From the NCBI GenBank assembly GCA_003212315.1, contig QCQB01000001.1:62001-126000 (forward strand): 64,000 nucleotides of DNA, read 5' to 3'. Under the pieces are notes generated by a model. That model had not been told where the DNA came from, searched no databases, and saw only the letters and a list, made by a program, of their open reading frames with translations. This stretch comes from SAR116 cluster bacterium AG-447-C21 (GTDB taxonomy: Bacteria > Pseudomonadota > Alphaproteobacteria > Thalassobaculales > Thalassobaculaceae). Numbering within the stretch: the first letter of the stretch is position 1; each line of letters starts with the position of its first letter. Positions 1 to 8,551 of this stretch are shown one piece after another. A program made the translations under genes and the position numbers.

Positions 1-208
1 TGTCGCTAGAGCTTATCTAGACGCTTATCAGTTGGAGCGCGCCTGCATGTATCAGCTTCTAGCAGTTGCTGGAGGTGGTGAAATGCAGCTTATCCCTGAG
101 GAGGTGGCTGCAGAGATGGGACATTTAGCTCGTAAAGGCCGTAATATCGAGCATTTTGAGGGAATGAAACGTTTAATAGCTGAAAAAGAGCCGGATTTTG
201 CAAGTTAA
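1..208 (+). CDS. Class II aldolase/adducin-family protein, C-terminal end (partial)
   Basis: An open frame enters from the left edge (first full codon at base 2) and stops with TAA at 206-208, giving 68 residues. The segment LERACMYQLLAVAGGGE followed by a helical tail resembles the C-terminal helix of class II aldolase/adducin proteins, in which an LE-R-A-C-x-x-Q stretch follows the active-site domain. The zinc-binding histidines would lie upstream, outside the window, so the substrate cannot be judged. The family includes sugar-phosphate aldolases and many uncharacterised proteins. The family call rests on a short tail and is moderate. Confidence 0.6.
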   Translation, partial: VARAYLDAYQLERACMYQLLAVAGGGEMQLIPEEVAAEMGHLARKGRNIEHFEGMKRLIAEKEPDFAS

Positions 209-272
209 CAAAAATAACTAATTTTATTACTAGCAAAAAAACCGTCACTTAGACACTTTTTTAGGAGTTAGA

Positions 273-1406
273 ATGTTAGGAATAATATCTTCGTTTGACG
301 GAGGGAATATAGAAGTTGTTAAGGCGGATGATCCCAGTGATATCCAACTAAAAATAAGAAGCGATACAAACGCAGAATTTTTCCAGTGGTTCTATTTCAG
401 AGTTGTAGGGGTTAGAGGTAGCCAATGCACAATCAAAATATTAAATGCTGGAGAAGCGAGTTTTACTCGAGGCTGGGAAGGTTATAAGGCCTTAGCTTCG
501 GAGGATCAGAAATATTGGGAAAGGGTGGAGACAGAATATAGAAGCGGTGTCTTGGAGATAAAACACACTCCAAACTCCGACTCTGTTTGCTATGCATATT
601 TTGTCCCGTATTCATTGAACCGACATTCTGATCTCATTGCCAGATGTCAGGCGTCTGAGGGGGTCAGCTTATCAATACCTGGATTTACCGCCCAAAAAAG
701 ACCTATTGAAGTTTTGACTTTTGGAAATGAAACCAAGGAAAAACCAGCTTTATGGGTTATCGCCCGCCAACACCCCGGGGAAACGATGGCTGAATGGTTT
801 ATGGAGGGTCTCTTAGATCGTTTGCTAAATCACCAAGACGGTGCAGTCAGGTCTTTGCTTCAGAGGGCTGTATTATATGCTGTTCCGAACATGAACCCAG
901 ACGGAAGTGTGCTTGGAAATTTGAGAGTAAACTCGCAGGGCGTTAATTTAAATCGGGAATGGGAAAATCCAAGTACGGAAAAAAGTCCTGAGGTTTTTTA
1001 TGTCCGTAATATGATGATTGAAAGTAAAATCAGGTTTTGCCTTGATGTACATGGTGATGAGGGACTTCCTTTTAATTTTATAGCCGGTTTTGAGGGAATT
1101 GCTGAAGCCAGTGATCATCAATTGGGAGTTTTGAACAAGTTTCGCAATACGCTTGCTCAGCTGAACCCTGATTTTCAATTAGCAAATGGATATCCTAAAG
1201 TTGCCAAAGGAAAAGGTATGAAGACAACTTCGACCGGTTATTTGGCAGCATTTCATGAAGCTGTTTCTATGACCCTTGAGATGCCATTTAAAGATGCTGC
1301 AAATGCACCGGACGAAAGATTTGGCTGGTCCCCTGAAAGGAGTATGGCTTTGGGGCGATCCAGCATAGAGGCAATACTTTCGGTTCTTGATGAAATCAAG
1401 AATTAA
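273..1406 (+). CDS. M14-family zinc carboxypeptidase, cytosolic (CCP/Nna1-like) type
   Basis: The 377-residue protein has the layout of bacterial cytosolic carboxypeptidases: an N-terminal beta-sandwich domain (about residues 1-130) followed by an M14 catalytic domain. The zinc ligands are visible as H167-P-G-E170 and H260 (in LDVHGDEG). N226/R228 in VNLNRE bind the substrate carboxylate, and E336 in TLEMP is the expected catalytic glutamate. No signal peptide is seen, so it should act in the cytoplasm and remove C-terminal residues from peptides or proteins. The eukaryotic relatives are tubulin deglutamylases; the bacterial substrate is unknown. The start has TAGGAG (261-266) about 6 nt upstream. 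The next gene begins 22 nt after the stop. Confidence 0.88.
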   Translation: MLGIISSFDGGNIEVVKADDPSDIQLKIRSDTNAEFFQWFYFRVVGVRGSQCTIKILNAGEASFTRGWEGYKALASEDQKYWERVETEYRSGVLEIKHTPNSDSVCYAYFVPYSLNRHSDLIARCQASEGVSLSIPGFTAQKRPIEVLTFGNETKEKPALWVIARQHPGETMAEWFMEGLLDRLLNHQDGAVRSLLQRAVLYAVPNMNPDGSVLGNLRVNSQGVNLNREWENPSTEKSPEVFYVRNMMIESKIRFCLDVHGDEGLPFNFIAGFEGIAEASDHQLGVLNKFRNTLAQLNPDFQLANGYPKVAKGKGMKTTSTGYLAAFHEAVSMTLEMPFKDAANAPDERFGWSPERSMALGRSSIEAILSVLDEIKN

Positions 1407-1428
1407 CCTAATGAAGGTAACAACTGAT

Positions 1429-1782
1429 ATGACAACTCTTTATGGTATTTCTAATTGTGATACATGCAGAAAGGCGAAGAATTGGTTTAATGAAAATCGA
1501 ATTACATTTGACTTTTTTGATTTTCGGAAAAATGAACTGACCCAGACTAAGATTGAAACATGGATTGATAGTATTGGATTGGATAGATTGATTAATCGCA
1601 GAGGTACAACATGGAGAAACCTTCCTGACGAATTACGTGACAAGATAGACGGGCCAGAAAATGTGGATGTCTTAAATCAATTTCCTACTTTAATGAAAAG
1701 GCCTATTATTGAAATTGATGACCATTTTCTGGTAGGATTTGACGCCTCAGTTGTCAAACAAATTCAGGTCATGAAAATGTAA
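1429..1782 (+). CDS. ArsC/Spx-family thioredoxin-fold protein (YffB-like)
   Basis: A 117-residue protein of the ArsC/Spx family. C10 and C13 form the CDTC motif right after the first beta strand. NRRGTTWR (about 57-64) and the K90-R91-P92 segment are conserved family features. The ATG at 1429 is preferred because AAGGT at 1414-1418 precedes it at normal spacing. An in-frame ATG at 1387 would overlap the carboxypeptidase gene and adds residues with no family match. True ArsC arsenate reductases need more context, and no ars genes are nearby, so a YffB-like reductase of unknown substrate is more likely. It probably shares a transcript with the upstream carboxypeptidase gene. Confidence 0.85.
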   Translation: MTTLYGISNCDTCRKAKNWFNENRITFDFFDFRKNELTQTKIETWIDSIGLDRLINRRGTTWRNLPDELRDKIDGPENVDVLNQFPTLMKRPIIEIDDHFLVGFDASVVKQIQVMKM

Positions 1783-1848
1783 ACTGAACCCAAAGATTTA
1801 GCTTTGGAATTTATAGTCCTATTTCAATTGGAGTAATTTGGATGAACT

Positions 1849-2646
1849 ATGATGACTATACCTGAGCTTAAGATAATCGAGACACCGGGAGGGGAAATTT
1901 CCTACAGGGAGAATGGTTCTGGGCCCATACTTCTGTTAATGCACGGGATAGGTGGGAACTCACGCTCATGGAGAAGTCAGTTGGACACGTTATCTAACAA
2001 TTTCCGTGTTATAGCTTGGGATGCCCCAGCTTATGGTAAAAGTGCGGAACGCGGGGCAAACCTAGAAGAATATACAAAGGCTGTCATAGAGTTTCTAGAT
2101 GCGTTGAGTGTAGCTACTGTTAACCTGTTAGGTCATTCCATGGGTGGAGTTGTGGCGCAGAGCGTCGCAGGTTTTCATCCGGATAGAGTAAAAAAGTTGG
2201 TCTTGTCCAGTACTTTTATGGGACACGGATCCGCAGAGGGGGTTCCATTAGGTGAAGGTTATAGAGCAAGATTGGAAGATATAAAAAATATGTCGCCGGA
2301 TGAATTTGGTCGCGCCCGGGCATCTAGTATGCTTTCTCAATCAGCTTCGAGTAAAACTCGACAGGAGGTTGCTTCTATAGCAGCCGAGGTAACGCATAGT
2401 GGATTATTAGCTGCATGCAAAATGTTGCACCATGCAGATACTCGCGATCAAACTACCAAGTTTAAAATGCCAGTTTTAGTTTTGACAGGAGAACAAGACG
2501 GTGTCGTTATTCCAGCAAGAAGTAACGAAATGGCCAGTTTGATCCCCGAGGTGGAAATGGAACAACTTTCGGGAGTAGGGCATGCGGGCTATCTCGAAAA
2601 TCCTGAGAAATTTAATTTGGCTCTAGAAAACTTTCTGAACTCTTAG
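1849..2646 (+). CDS. Alpha/beta-fold hydrolase
   Basis: A 265-residue single-domain alpha/beta hydrolase. The oxyanion-hole loop is MHGIGGN (about 31-37), the nucleophile elbow GHSMGG contains S97, and the rest of the triad fits D217 (GEQDG) and H245 (GVGHAGY). Such proteins hydrolyse esters, lactones or C-C bonds such as enol-lactones; sequence alone does not give the substrate. Two adjacent ATG codons at 1849 and 1852 follow a TTGGA stretch at 1838-1842, and either could be the start. The gene is 66 nt after the ArsC-like gene and convergent with the large unknown gene that follows. Confidence 0.88.
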   Translation: MMTIPELKIIETPGGEISYRENGSGPILLLMHGIGGNSRSWRSQLDTLSNNFRVIAWDAPAYGKSAERGANLEEYTKAVIEFLDALSVATVNLLGHSMGGVVAQSVAGFHPDRVKKLVLSSTFMGHGSAEGVPLGEGYRARLEDIKNMSPDEFGRARASSMLSQSASSKTRQEVASIAAEVTHSGLLAACKMLHHADTRDQTTKFKMPVLVLTGEQDGVVIPARSNEMASLIPEVEMEQLSGVGHAGYLENPEKFNLALENFLNS

Positions 2647-2760
2647 AACATTTTCAAGTAAAAATTTCGACAAAGCCCAAAGCGAATAGTCGGCTATAAA
2701 CAAAGAGTAGAGATTACGTTACGCCGTTTTAAGCAGTTGTGAAATATTTATTTACCAAAC

Positions 2761-4482
2761 TCAAACGCTTATCTGTGCCCTTTTTAACTGCGCCTGGAAC
2801 CGATTTATCACTTTATCTTTTTCATCGGCATTCTCGACTTGAGCAACAAGCTGATTATTGAAATCAGGGTCTTTTATATGTGCTGCTATAATATTTCGAG
2901 GGATTTCTGAGGCTCGTCCTTTTGGTAGCATTTCTTCTTGGCACATTCCAACTAGCATAAGTGCTCTAAGATGCATTGGCCGCTGAGCATTATCAATCTT
3001 TTCTATGATTTTTGACTCTTCGATATACGTAAATAAAAGGTCATCAAGCTTCGTCATTATTTGCTGTTTTTTATCGGCCTCGAGATCAGACTTTTCTATT
3101 TGGTGGAAGCTAGCGGTCACTTGTTGCATTTTCTGATTAGGGGGAAGGTTGTTGACAACCATAGAATTCAGGGATGTTGGCTCTAAAAACAAATGATCTA
3201 TCTGCGCTGCTATATGTTCTCCGAGTTGTTCAATTCCTTTTTTAGACTCACCTAGGGATAGCAAAAATGCAATTTTTCGAGCGGGTGAGCTCAACCGAGA
3301 AACCAGTGTTGTAACGGCCTCTTTCAATCCCGTTAATCCACCTTTGTTAATAATCCGTGTCTGTCTTTCTAATATTGCTTGTGCAAGTTCACCTCCACCT
3401 TTAACTCCATCAGAAATTACAAGTCGATCCAGAATAGCATCAAATCTTTCACGTTCCCCTTCTTCTCCTGTTTTTGAAAGTGCGGCGCTGCCTCCTATTT
3501 GCTGGCTGACTCGTTCGGTGAGAATTTGACTACTTTCCAGAAGGGCGGAATTGCCCAGTAATTGGTTTAATTTTGCCTTGGTTTCCTCAATACTACCGCT
3601 TTGCATATCTTCAATATTGCCGAGTTCCAATGACCCTGAACTTAGATCGAGCATCTTGATAATGGCGCTCCCCAAGTCGGTCTGATCCCCCAGTAGATCT
3701 TGGATTACAGAATTATTCATCAATATATCCGCAATGAACCTATCAATAGCGGCTACTCCTCTAGAATCCTGGGCTGCCTCTCCTAGTTCAATACTTTGAA
3801 CCAGCTTCCCCCACCAATCTCTAATATCTATAAGCTGTTTTGTGATTGCAGCATTGAGGAGATGTTCAAAATCGTCGCCTTGCGAAATTCCATCGATAGT
3901 TGCCACAGATTGATCAAAATTTGTTGAATCTATTTGTGGAAGCGGCTTCTCCTCTGCTTTCCTAGCATCTTCCGTGATAACCTGAACAAATTCGAACAAC
4001 GTATCACGTCGCTCATTTGCATTACCTAGTTCTGGGTCCGCCTGTAATTTTGACACTTTTGCTATTGCGGATGGCACGAGTGCGTCGGCATCCATAACCC
4101 GTTTGAGTTCTTTGCTATTATGAAGAGCTTCAATGGCAGTGATATTATTTTTATCAAGATAACGCCGAAAAAGCCTATTGATTGCTTTCCTACTGGGAGT
4201 CAGCAAAAGGTCTTGGGCTGCAGAACAATCGGGCGCCTCATCAATATCATTGATGAATATTTTCTCTTGTCCTGCTTCCTTAAGTTTTTCAAAGATAATA
4301 TCTTCGTCTTCGAGTTGATCTATAGACTTTGCTATTAAAACATTGTCGAGGACAATTCTCACTCCTGTGACGCCAGGTTCACTTAGCATCTGGTTGGCGA
4401 CTTCTTCAGCTTCAGCTTTTTTTGTTACCGTTGCGTCAATTTGCCAAGTTGTATCGTGCAGAGTTAAAATTTCAAAAGGCAT
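2761..4482 (-). CDS. Large protein of unknown function (573 residues)
   Basis: I do not recognise this family. The reading frame is long and ATG-initiated. The protein is predicted by eye to be mostly alpha-helical and acidic, with no signal peptide or transmembrane segment, so it is probably cytoplasmic. An N-terminal part of about 95 residues looks alpha/beta (LTLHDTTWQID, then GVTGVRIVLDN). The rest, about 110-573, is a long run of amphipathic helices with no Walker, HTH or metal-binding motif that I can see. It is transcribed alone, convergent with the hydrolase gene and 118 nt downstream of an EamA transporter gene on the same strand. It could be a helical-repeat scaffold or adaptor protein, which is only a guess from composition. 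Confidence 0.75.
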   Translation of the reverse strand: MPFEILTLHDTTWQIDATVTKKAEAEEVANQMLSEPGVTGVRIVLDNVLIAKSIDQLEDEDIIFEKLKEAGQEKIFINDIDEAPDCSAAQDLLLTPSRKAINRLFRRYLDKNNITAIEALHNSKELKRVMDADALVPSAIAKVSKLQADPELGNANERRDTLFEFVQVITEDARKAEEKPLPQIDSTNFDQSVATIDGISQGDDFEHLLNAAITKQLIDIRDWWGKLVQSIELGEAAQDSRGVAAIDRFIADILMNNSVIQDLLGDQTDLGSAIIKMLDLSSGSLELGNIEDMQSGSIEETKAKLNQLLGNSALLESSQILTERVSQQIGGSAALSKTGEEGERERFDAILDRLVISDGVKGGGELAQAILERQTRIINKGGLTGLKEAVTTLVSRLSSPARKIAFLLSLGESKKGIEQLGEHIAAQIDHLFLEPTSLNSMVVNNLPPNQKMQQVTASFHQIEKSDLEADKKQQIMTKLDDLLFTYIEESKIIEKIDNAQRPMHLRALMLVGMCQEEMLPKGRASEIPRNIIAAHIKDPDFNNQLVAQVENADEKDKVINRFQAQLKRAQISV

Positions 4483-4600
4483 AAATTTTTCCCGATTAGT
4501 CGTATCGATAGACCATAAAACGTAATATTAAACACGCTTCCTGGGAAGCATCTTAACAAAAAAACATGTAGATGAAGGACTAAAATTTTCGATTGTAATG

Positions 4601-5494
4601 TCACTTCACGCCACGATCACTTTTTTTTCCAAAAGATCGACTCTCTGAGTAAATATTTAATAAATTTCCCGCAAATATTATGGTTCCGCCAAACAGGATT
4701 AGAAAATCCCATCCCTCATCATAAAAACTAAAGCCAATAAATGCAATTAAAGGTAAACGCATGAAATCCAGCGGCGTGACTACAGCGGCATCCGCATATC
4801 TAAATGCATGCGCGAAACAAAAATGTGAGGCTAGCCCAGTTAGACCTATGAGCAACGTCCAGGGCCAAAGTTCAAATGATGGTATATTCCAGTCAGGTAT
4901 CGACGTTGCGAGACCAATTGGGAGTTGTACTAAATTCATATAAAAAATAATTGTTAACGGGCTCTCTGTGGACGACATATGCCGCGTAAATACATATGTT
5001 GATGCGAAACATATCGTTGCAAATAAAACTACTAATGCAGCGGGTTGAATTATCTGCAATCCCGGTCGTAAGATAATTAAAATACCTATGAAACCTGCTA
5101 GGATACTCGCGGTTCGATAAATGGTGAGCTGTTCTTTTAAGAGTATTGTTGCTAAAATAGCCGTCCAAATTGGAGCGGTGAATTCGATAGCAAAGACTTC
5201 CGCTAAGGGTAGTAGTGCGACGCCGTATAACCAGCCCGCTTGTCCACCAAAATGAATAGTATTACGAAAAATGTGCAATTTTATTTTTTTCGTTTTTACT
5301 TTTTTAAAACCAATAAATGTTAACAAAACAATTAATGAAAACAGACAAATAAAGCTTCTGGTAAATGATATTTGAAAAGCGTTGAGTTCGCTGGAAAGTT
5401 CGCGTCCAGCAACGGCCATGCCTGATAACGCTACCATGGCTCCGACCATCCAGAGGGTAGCTAGGTAAGGCCTTTGCCGAGGTTCTGTTTTCAT
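4601..5494 (-). CDS. EamA/DMT-superfamily transporter
   Basis: A 297-residue membrane protein with about ten hydrophobic helices arranged as two EamA repeats. The pattern of EFTAPIWTAILATILLKEQLT and GIL-ILRPG in the first half is characteristic of drug/metabolite transporters of the RhaT/YdcZ type. Members export or exchange small metabolites such as amino acids or nucleobases; the substrate cannot be read from sequence. A basic C-terminal tail ends the protein. The gene is divergent from the Fe-S regulator gene across about 295 nt. A second, distinct EamA gene lies at 12021-12893, on the other side of the suf operon. Confidence 0.9.
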   Translation of the reverse strand: MKTEPRQRPYLATLWMVGAMVALSGMAVAGRELSSELNAFQISFTRSFICLFSLIVLLTFIGFKKVKTKKIKLHIFRNTIHFGGQAGWLYGVALLPLAEVFAIEFTAPIWTAILATILLKEQLTIYRTASILAGFIGILIILRPGLQIIQPAALVVLFATICFASTYVFTRHMSSTESPLTIIFYMNLVQLPIGLATSIPDWNIPSFELWPWTLLIGLTGLASHFCFAHAFRYADAAVVTPLDFMRLPLIAFIGFSFYDEGWDFLILFGGTIIFAGNLLNIYSESRSFGKKSDRGVK

Positions 5495-5739
5495 ATTTAA
5501 AATCTATCTAGCTATGCTAACAAACACTCTAAGACCTAGATATGACTACTTTAGATTTAAAAGAATTCAAATTTTAATATATCTTCTTTCTACAATTAGC
5601 TAGAAAATAAATCACTTGATAAAATATAAGACAAATTTTTTTCACGCTTATTCTGACCAGTGTTTGAAGCTGCAAGACCTCTTTCAAATTAGCGCCATGA
5701 AAAAGAGGACTAAATTTGTACTGTTTTAACTGGCATTTT

Positions 5740-5748
5740 TGTTATAAA
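5740..5748 (+). promoter_or_regulatory. Possible extended -10 promoter element upstream of the suf regulator
   Basis: TGTTATAAA matches an extended -10 element (TGn-TATAAA) located 41-50 nt before the regulator start at 5790. The best -35-like hexamer, CTGTTT at 5721-5726, is poor but correctly spaced at 16 nt. The rest of the 5495-5739 spacer is A+T-rich and holds a weak inverted repeat at 5678-5708 but no convincing gene. Autoregulation by the Rrf2 regulator is common for this family, but I could not identify a binding site with confidence. Confidence 0.3.
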
Positions 5749-5789
5749 AGCCTATGTTACAGATTTGTGGAGGTAAACGAAGGTTCGAT

Positions 5790-6263
5790 ATGCTTAAACT
5801 TAATAGGCTAACAGATTATGCTGTGGTAGTTTTGAGCCGCTTGTCAAAACAGGTTGGCATGGTACAGACTGCGAATGAAATTTCTGATGGAATAGGGCTC
5901 CCTATGCCAACTGTTTCCAAAATACTAAAGCTAATGGTTGGTGCTTCATTGATAGAGTCGCATCGGGGGGTGAACGGTGGCTATTCCTTAACTAGGGGTG
6001 CTGCTTCTATTCGTGTTTCAGAGATAATTGAGGCCCTAGAGGGACCAATTGCCTTGACAGCTTGTGTTGATGGAACAACTGATCAGTGTACGATCGAAGG
6101 GTCATGCCCGATGCGGGGTAATTGGAATACCGTGAATGATGCAATAAGAACGGCTCTAAGTAGCGTTACACTGGCAGATTTATTAGACCCTGGCGAGATA
6201 TTTCCAGCAAACTCTCTCAGCAAAAAAACTAATCCGGACTCGGCCTCGTATCAAATCAGTTAA
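5790..6263 (+). CDS. Rrf2-family Fe-S cluster-sensing regulator of the suf operon
   Basis: A 157-residue Rrf2-type regulator. The winged-helix DNA-binding domain spans about residues 1-75, with LTDYAVVVL at the N-terminus and GGY in the wing. Three cysteines, C92, C100 and C106, sit in the loop that binds an Fe-S cluster in IscR-like proteins; their spacing fits the SUF-system regulators of proteobacteria. The ATG at 5790 is chosen over an upstream ATG at 5754 because AAGG at 5780-5783 precedes it and the family starts at this position. It heads the suf operon, with sufB 39 nt downstream. It probably adjusts Fe-S assembly to demand, repressing or activating according to cluster occupancy. Confidence 0.88.
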   Translation: MLKLNRLTDYAVVVLSRLSKQVGMVQTANEISDGIGLPMPTVSKILKLMVGASLIESHRGVNGGYSLTRGAASIRVSEIIEALEGPIALTACVDGTTDQCTIEGSCPMRGNWNTVNDAIRTALSSVTLADLLDPGEIFPANSLSKKTNPDSASYQIS

Positions 6264-6302
6264 CGTTTAAAACCAAAAATTGTAATTAAGAACGGACAAA
6301 CT

Positions 6303-7760
6303 ATGTCAATCTCCGAAGAGACAGTTGATCAGGTAAAGCAACTTGAAGCTGATAAATATAAGTATGGATTTGTCACCGATATAGAGATGGAAACAGCTCC
6401 TAAAGGGTTAAACGAAGATATTATTCGATTCATCTCAAATAAAAAAGAAGAACCTGAATGGATGCTGGAGTGGCGTCTTAAGGCATACAAACATTGGTTG
6501 ACAATGGAAGAACCCAATTGGGCAAAAGTCGGATATGAAAAAATAGACTACCAGGACCTCTACTATTATGCTGCTCCAAAATCCATGGACCGACCCAAAA
6601 GTCTGGATGAAGTTGATCCGGAACTTCTAAAAACCTACGAAAAATTGGGTATCCCTCTAAAAGAACAAGAATTGCTTTCGGGAGTAGTCGCTGTAGACGC
6701 TGTGTTCGACTCAGTATCTGTAGCTACAACGTACAAGGCTAAATTAACGGAAATGGGCGTAATTTTTTGTTCAATATCAGAAGCAGTCCGCGAATATCCA
6801 GAGCTTGTAAAGAAATATCTAGGGTCAGTTGTCCCGCATTCAGATAACTATTTTTCTGCCTTAAACTGCGCTGTTTTTACGGATGGGTCGTTTGTATATG
6901 TTCCAAAAGGATTACGGTGTCCCATGGAATTATCGACTTATTTTCGTATCAATGCTGAAAATACTGGGCAATTTGAACGCACGATGATTATTGCTGATGA
7001 GGGCTCTTATGTTAGCTATTTGGAAGGGTGTACTGCCCCTCAGCGTGATGAAAACCAGTTACATGCGGCGGTAGTCGAACTTGTAGCGTTAGCCAATGCG
7101 GAAATTAAATACTCCACGGTGCAGAACTGGTACCCGGGCGATGAAACGGGGGCTGGCGGTATATACAATTTTGTAACCAAACGGGGTGCCTGTAGAGGAG
7201 ATAATTCAAAAATTTCATGGACACAGGTTGAAACCGGATCAGCAGTGACTTGGAAATACCCGAGTTGCATTTTGCAGGGCGATAATTCAATTGGTGAATT
7301 TTATTCGGTTGCCATCACAAATAATGCGCAGCAGGCGGATACAGGGACCAAAATGATCCATTTAGGAAAAAACACGAAATCCACAATAATCTCTAAGGGT
7401 ATAAGTGCTGGTCGAGCTGATAACACCTATCGTGGATTAGTAAAAATTATGCCGAAAGCCGAAGGGGCGCGTAATTTCACTCAGTGTGACAGTTTATTAA
7501 TAGGTAATAATTGTGGGGCGCACACAGTGCCATATATCGAAACGCGCAACCCAACAGCCAGAGTAGAACATGAAGCAACAACATCGAAAATCAGTGAAGA
7601 CCAGATGTTTTATTGTCAGCAACGTGGGTTATCCCCAGAAGAGGCGGTGTCGCTGATAGTCAATGGGTTCTGTAAAGAGGTGATGAAAGAGTTACCTATG
7701 GAATTTGCAGTTGAAGCCCAAAAATTAATTGGTATCAGCCTCGAAGGTAGTGTCGGTTAA
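6303..7760 (+). CDS. sufB: Fe-S cluster assembly scaffold subunit SufB
   Basis: A 485-residue SufB of normal length. The N-terminal region contains the [10 protein letters not shown] segment, and the C-terminal beta-helix domain includes [14 protein letters not shown] and [10 protein letters not shown], which carry cysteines of the scaffold. SufB pairs with SufD and the ATPase SufC in the SufBC2D complex in the cytoplasm, where Fe-S clusters are built from persulfide sulfur and iron. It is the first structural gene of the operon, 39 nt after the regulator. The sequence is intact with no frameshift. Confidence 0.98.
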   Translation: MSISEETVDQVKQLEADKYKYGFVTDIEMETAPKGLNEDIIRFISNKKEEPEWMLEWRLKAYKHWLTMEEPNWAKVGYEKIDYQDLYYYAAPKSMDRPKSLDEVDPELLKTYEKLGIPLKEQELLSGVVAVDAVFDSVSVATTYKAKLTEMGVIFCSISEAVREYPELVKKYLGSVVPHSDNYFSALNCAVFTDGSFVYVPKGLRCPMELSTYFRINAENTGQFERTMIIADEGSYVSYLEGCTAPQRDENQLHAAVVELVALANAEIKYSTVQNWYPGDETGAGGIYNFVTKRGACRGDNSKISWTQVETGSAVTWKYPSCILQGDNSIGEFYSVAITNNAQQADTGTKMIHLGKNTKSTIISKGISAGRADNTYRGLVKIMPKAEGARNFTQCDSLLIGNNCGAHTVPYIETRNPTARVEHEATTSKISEDQMFYCQQRGLSPEEAVSLIVNGFCKEVMKELPMEFAVEAQKLIGISLEGSVG

Positions 7761-7795
7761 TTAAGGTAGAGGGAATAAAAAGGGGAATATTAGAA

Positions 7796-8551
7796 ATGTC
7801 ATTGTTATCCATCAAGAATCTCCACGCTACAGTTGGTGGCAATGAAATATTGAAGGGGATCAATTTAGAGATAGGTCCTGGAGAAATACATGCGGTCATG
7901 GGCCCCAATGGTTCTGGAAAAAGTACTCTTTCATATGTACTTGCAGGGCGTGAAGGATACGAGGTAACCAGGGGAACAATAGCGTTCAAAGGTAAAGATC
8001 TAATAGACTTGGCAGCCGATGAGCGTGCCAATGAAGGGGTCTTCCTTGCTTTTCAGTATCCTGTAGAGGTCCCAGGCGTTGTGGGTATGACGTTTTTGCG
8101 AGAGGCTTACAATGCAAAGTTGCGATATTTGGGGGAACCGGAAATTGATGCGATGGAGTTTTTGAAGTTCGTTCGATCGAGGGCAAAAACATTGAATATG
8201 AGTGATGATATGCTCAAGCGGGCCGTAAATGTAGGGTTCTCTGGAGGAGAAAAGAAAAGGAATGAAATATTACAAATGGCAGTATTGGAACCAGATCTAG
8301 CAATTCTGGATGAGACAGACTCTGGCCTGGACATTGATGCTTTGAAGTTAGTATCCGATGGCGTGAACGAACTCCGCTCTGAAAATCGAAGTATGTTGAT
8401 AATAACCCACTATCAGCGCCTTTTGAATTATATCCAGCCGGATCATGTCCACGTTTTAGCGCACGGTAAAATTCAGAGGTCTGGTGGTAAGGAATTAGCC
8501 TTGGAGCTGGAAGCAAAAGGATATGCCGAATTTTCGGGAGAGGCTGCTTGA
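7796..8551 (+). CDS. sufC: Fe-S assembly ATPase SufC
   Basis: A 251-residue ABC-type ATPase. The Walker A motif GPNGSGKST is at about residues 35-43. The SufC-type signature reads FSGGEKKRNE, and the Walker B/D-loop reads LAILDETDSGLD, where the ETDSGLD wording separates SufC from transport ATPases. It drives conformational changes in SufBC2D during cluster assembly. It lies 35 nt after sufB, and its TGA stop overlaps the sufD ATG by one base, implying coupled translation. Confidence 0.98.
   Translation: MSLLSIKNLHATVGGNEILKGINLEIGPGEIHAVMGPNGSGKSTLSYVLAGREGYEVTRGTIAFKGKDLIDLAADERANEGVFLAFQYPVEVPGVVGMTFLREAYNAKLRYLGEPEIDAMEFLKFVRSRAKTLNMSDDMLKRAVNVGFSGGEKKRNEILQMAVLEPDLAILDETDSGLDIDALKLVSDGVNELRSENRSMLIITHYQRLLNYIQPDHVHVLAHGKIQRSGGKELALELEAKGYAEFSGEAA

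Noticed and set aside
5678-5708. Inverted repeat CCTCTTT...AAAGAGG upstream of the suf regulator
   Set aside because: Seven bases with a 17-base spacer in A+T-rich DNA is expected by chance; it does not match a known Rrf2 or Fur site that I can identify.
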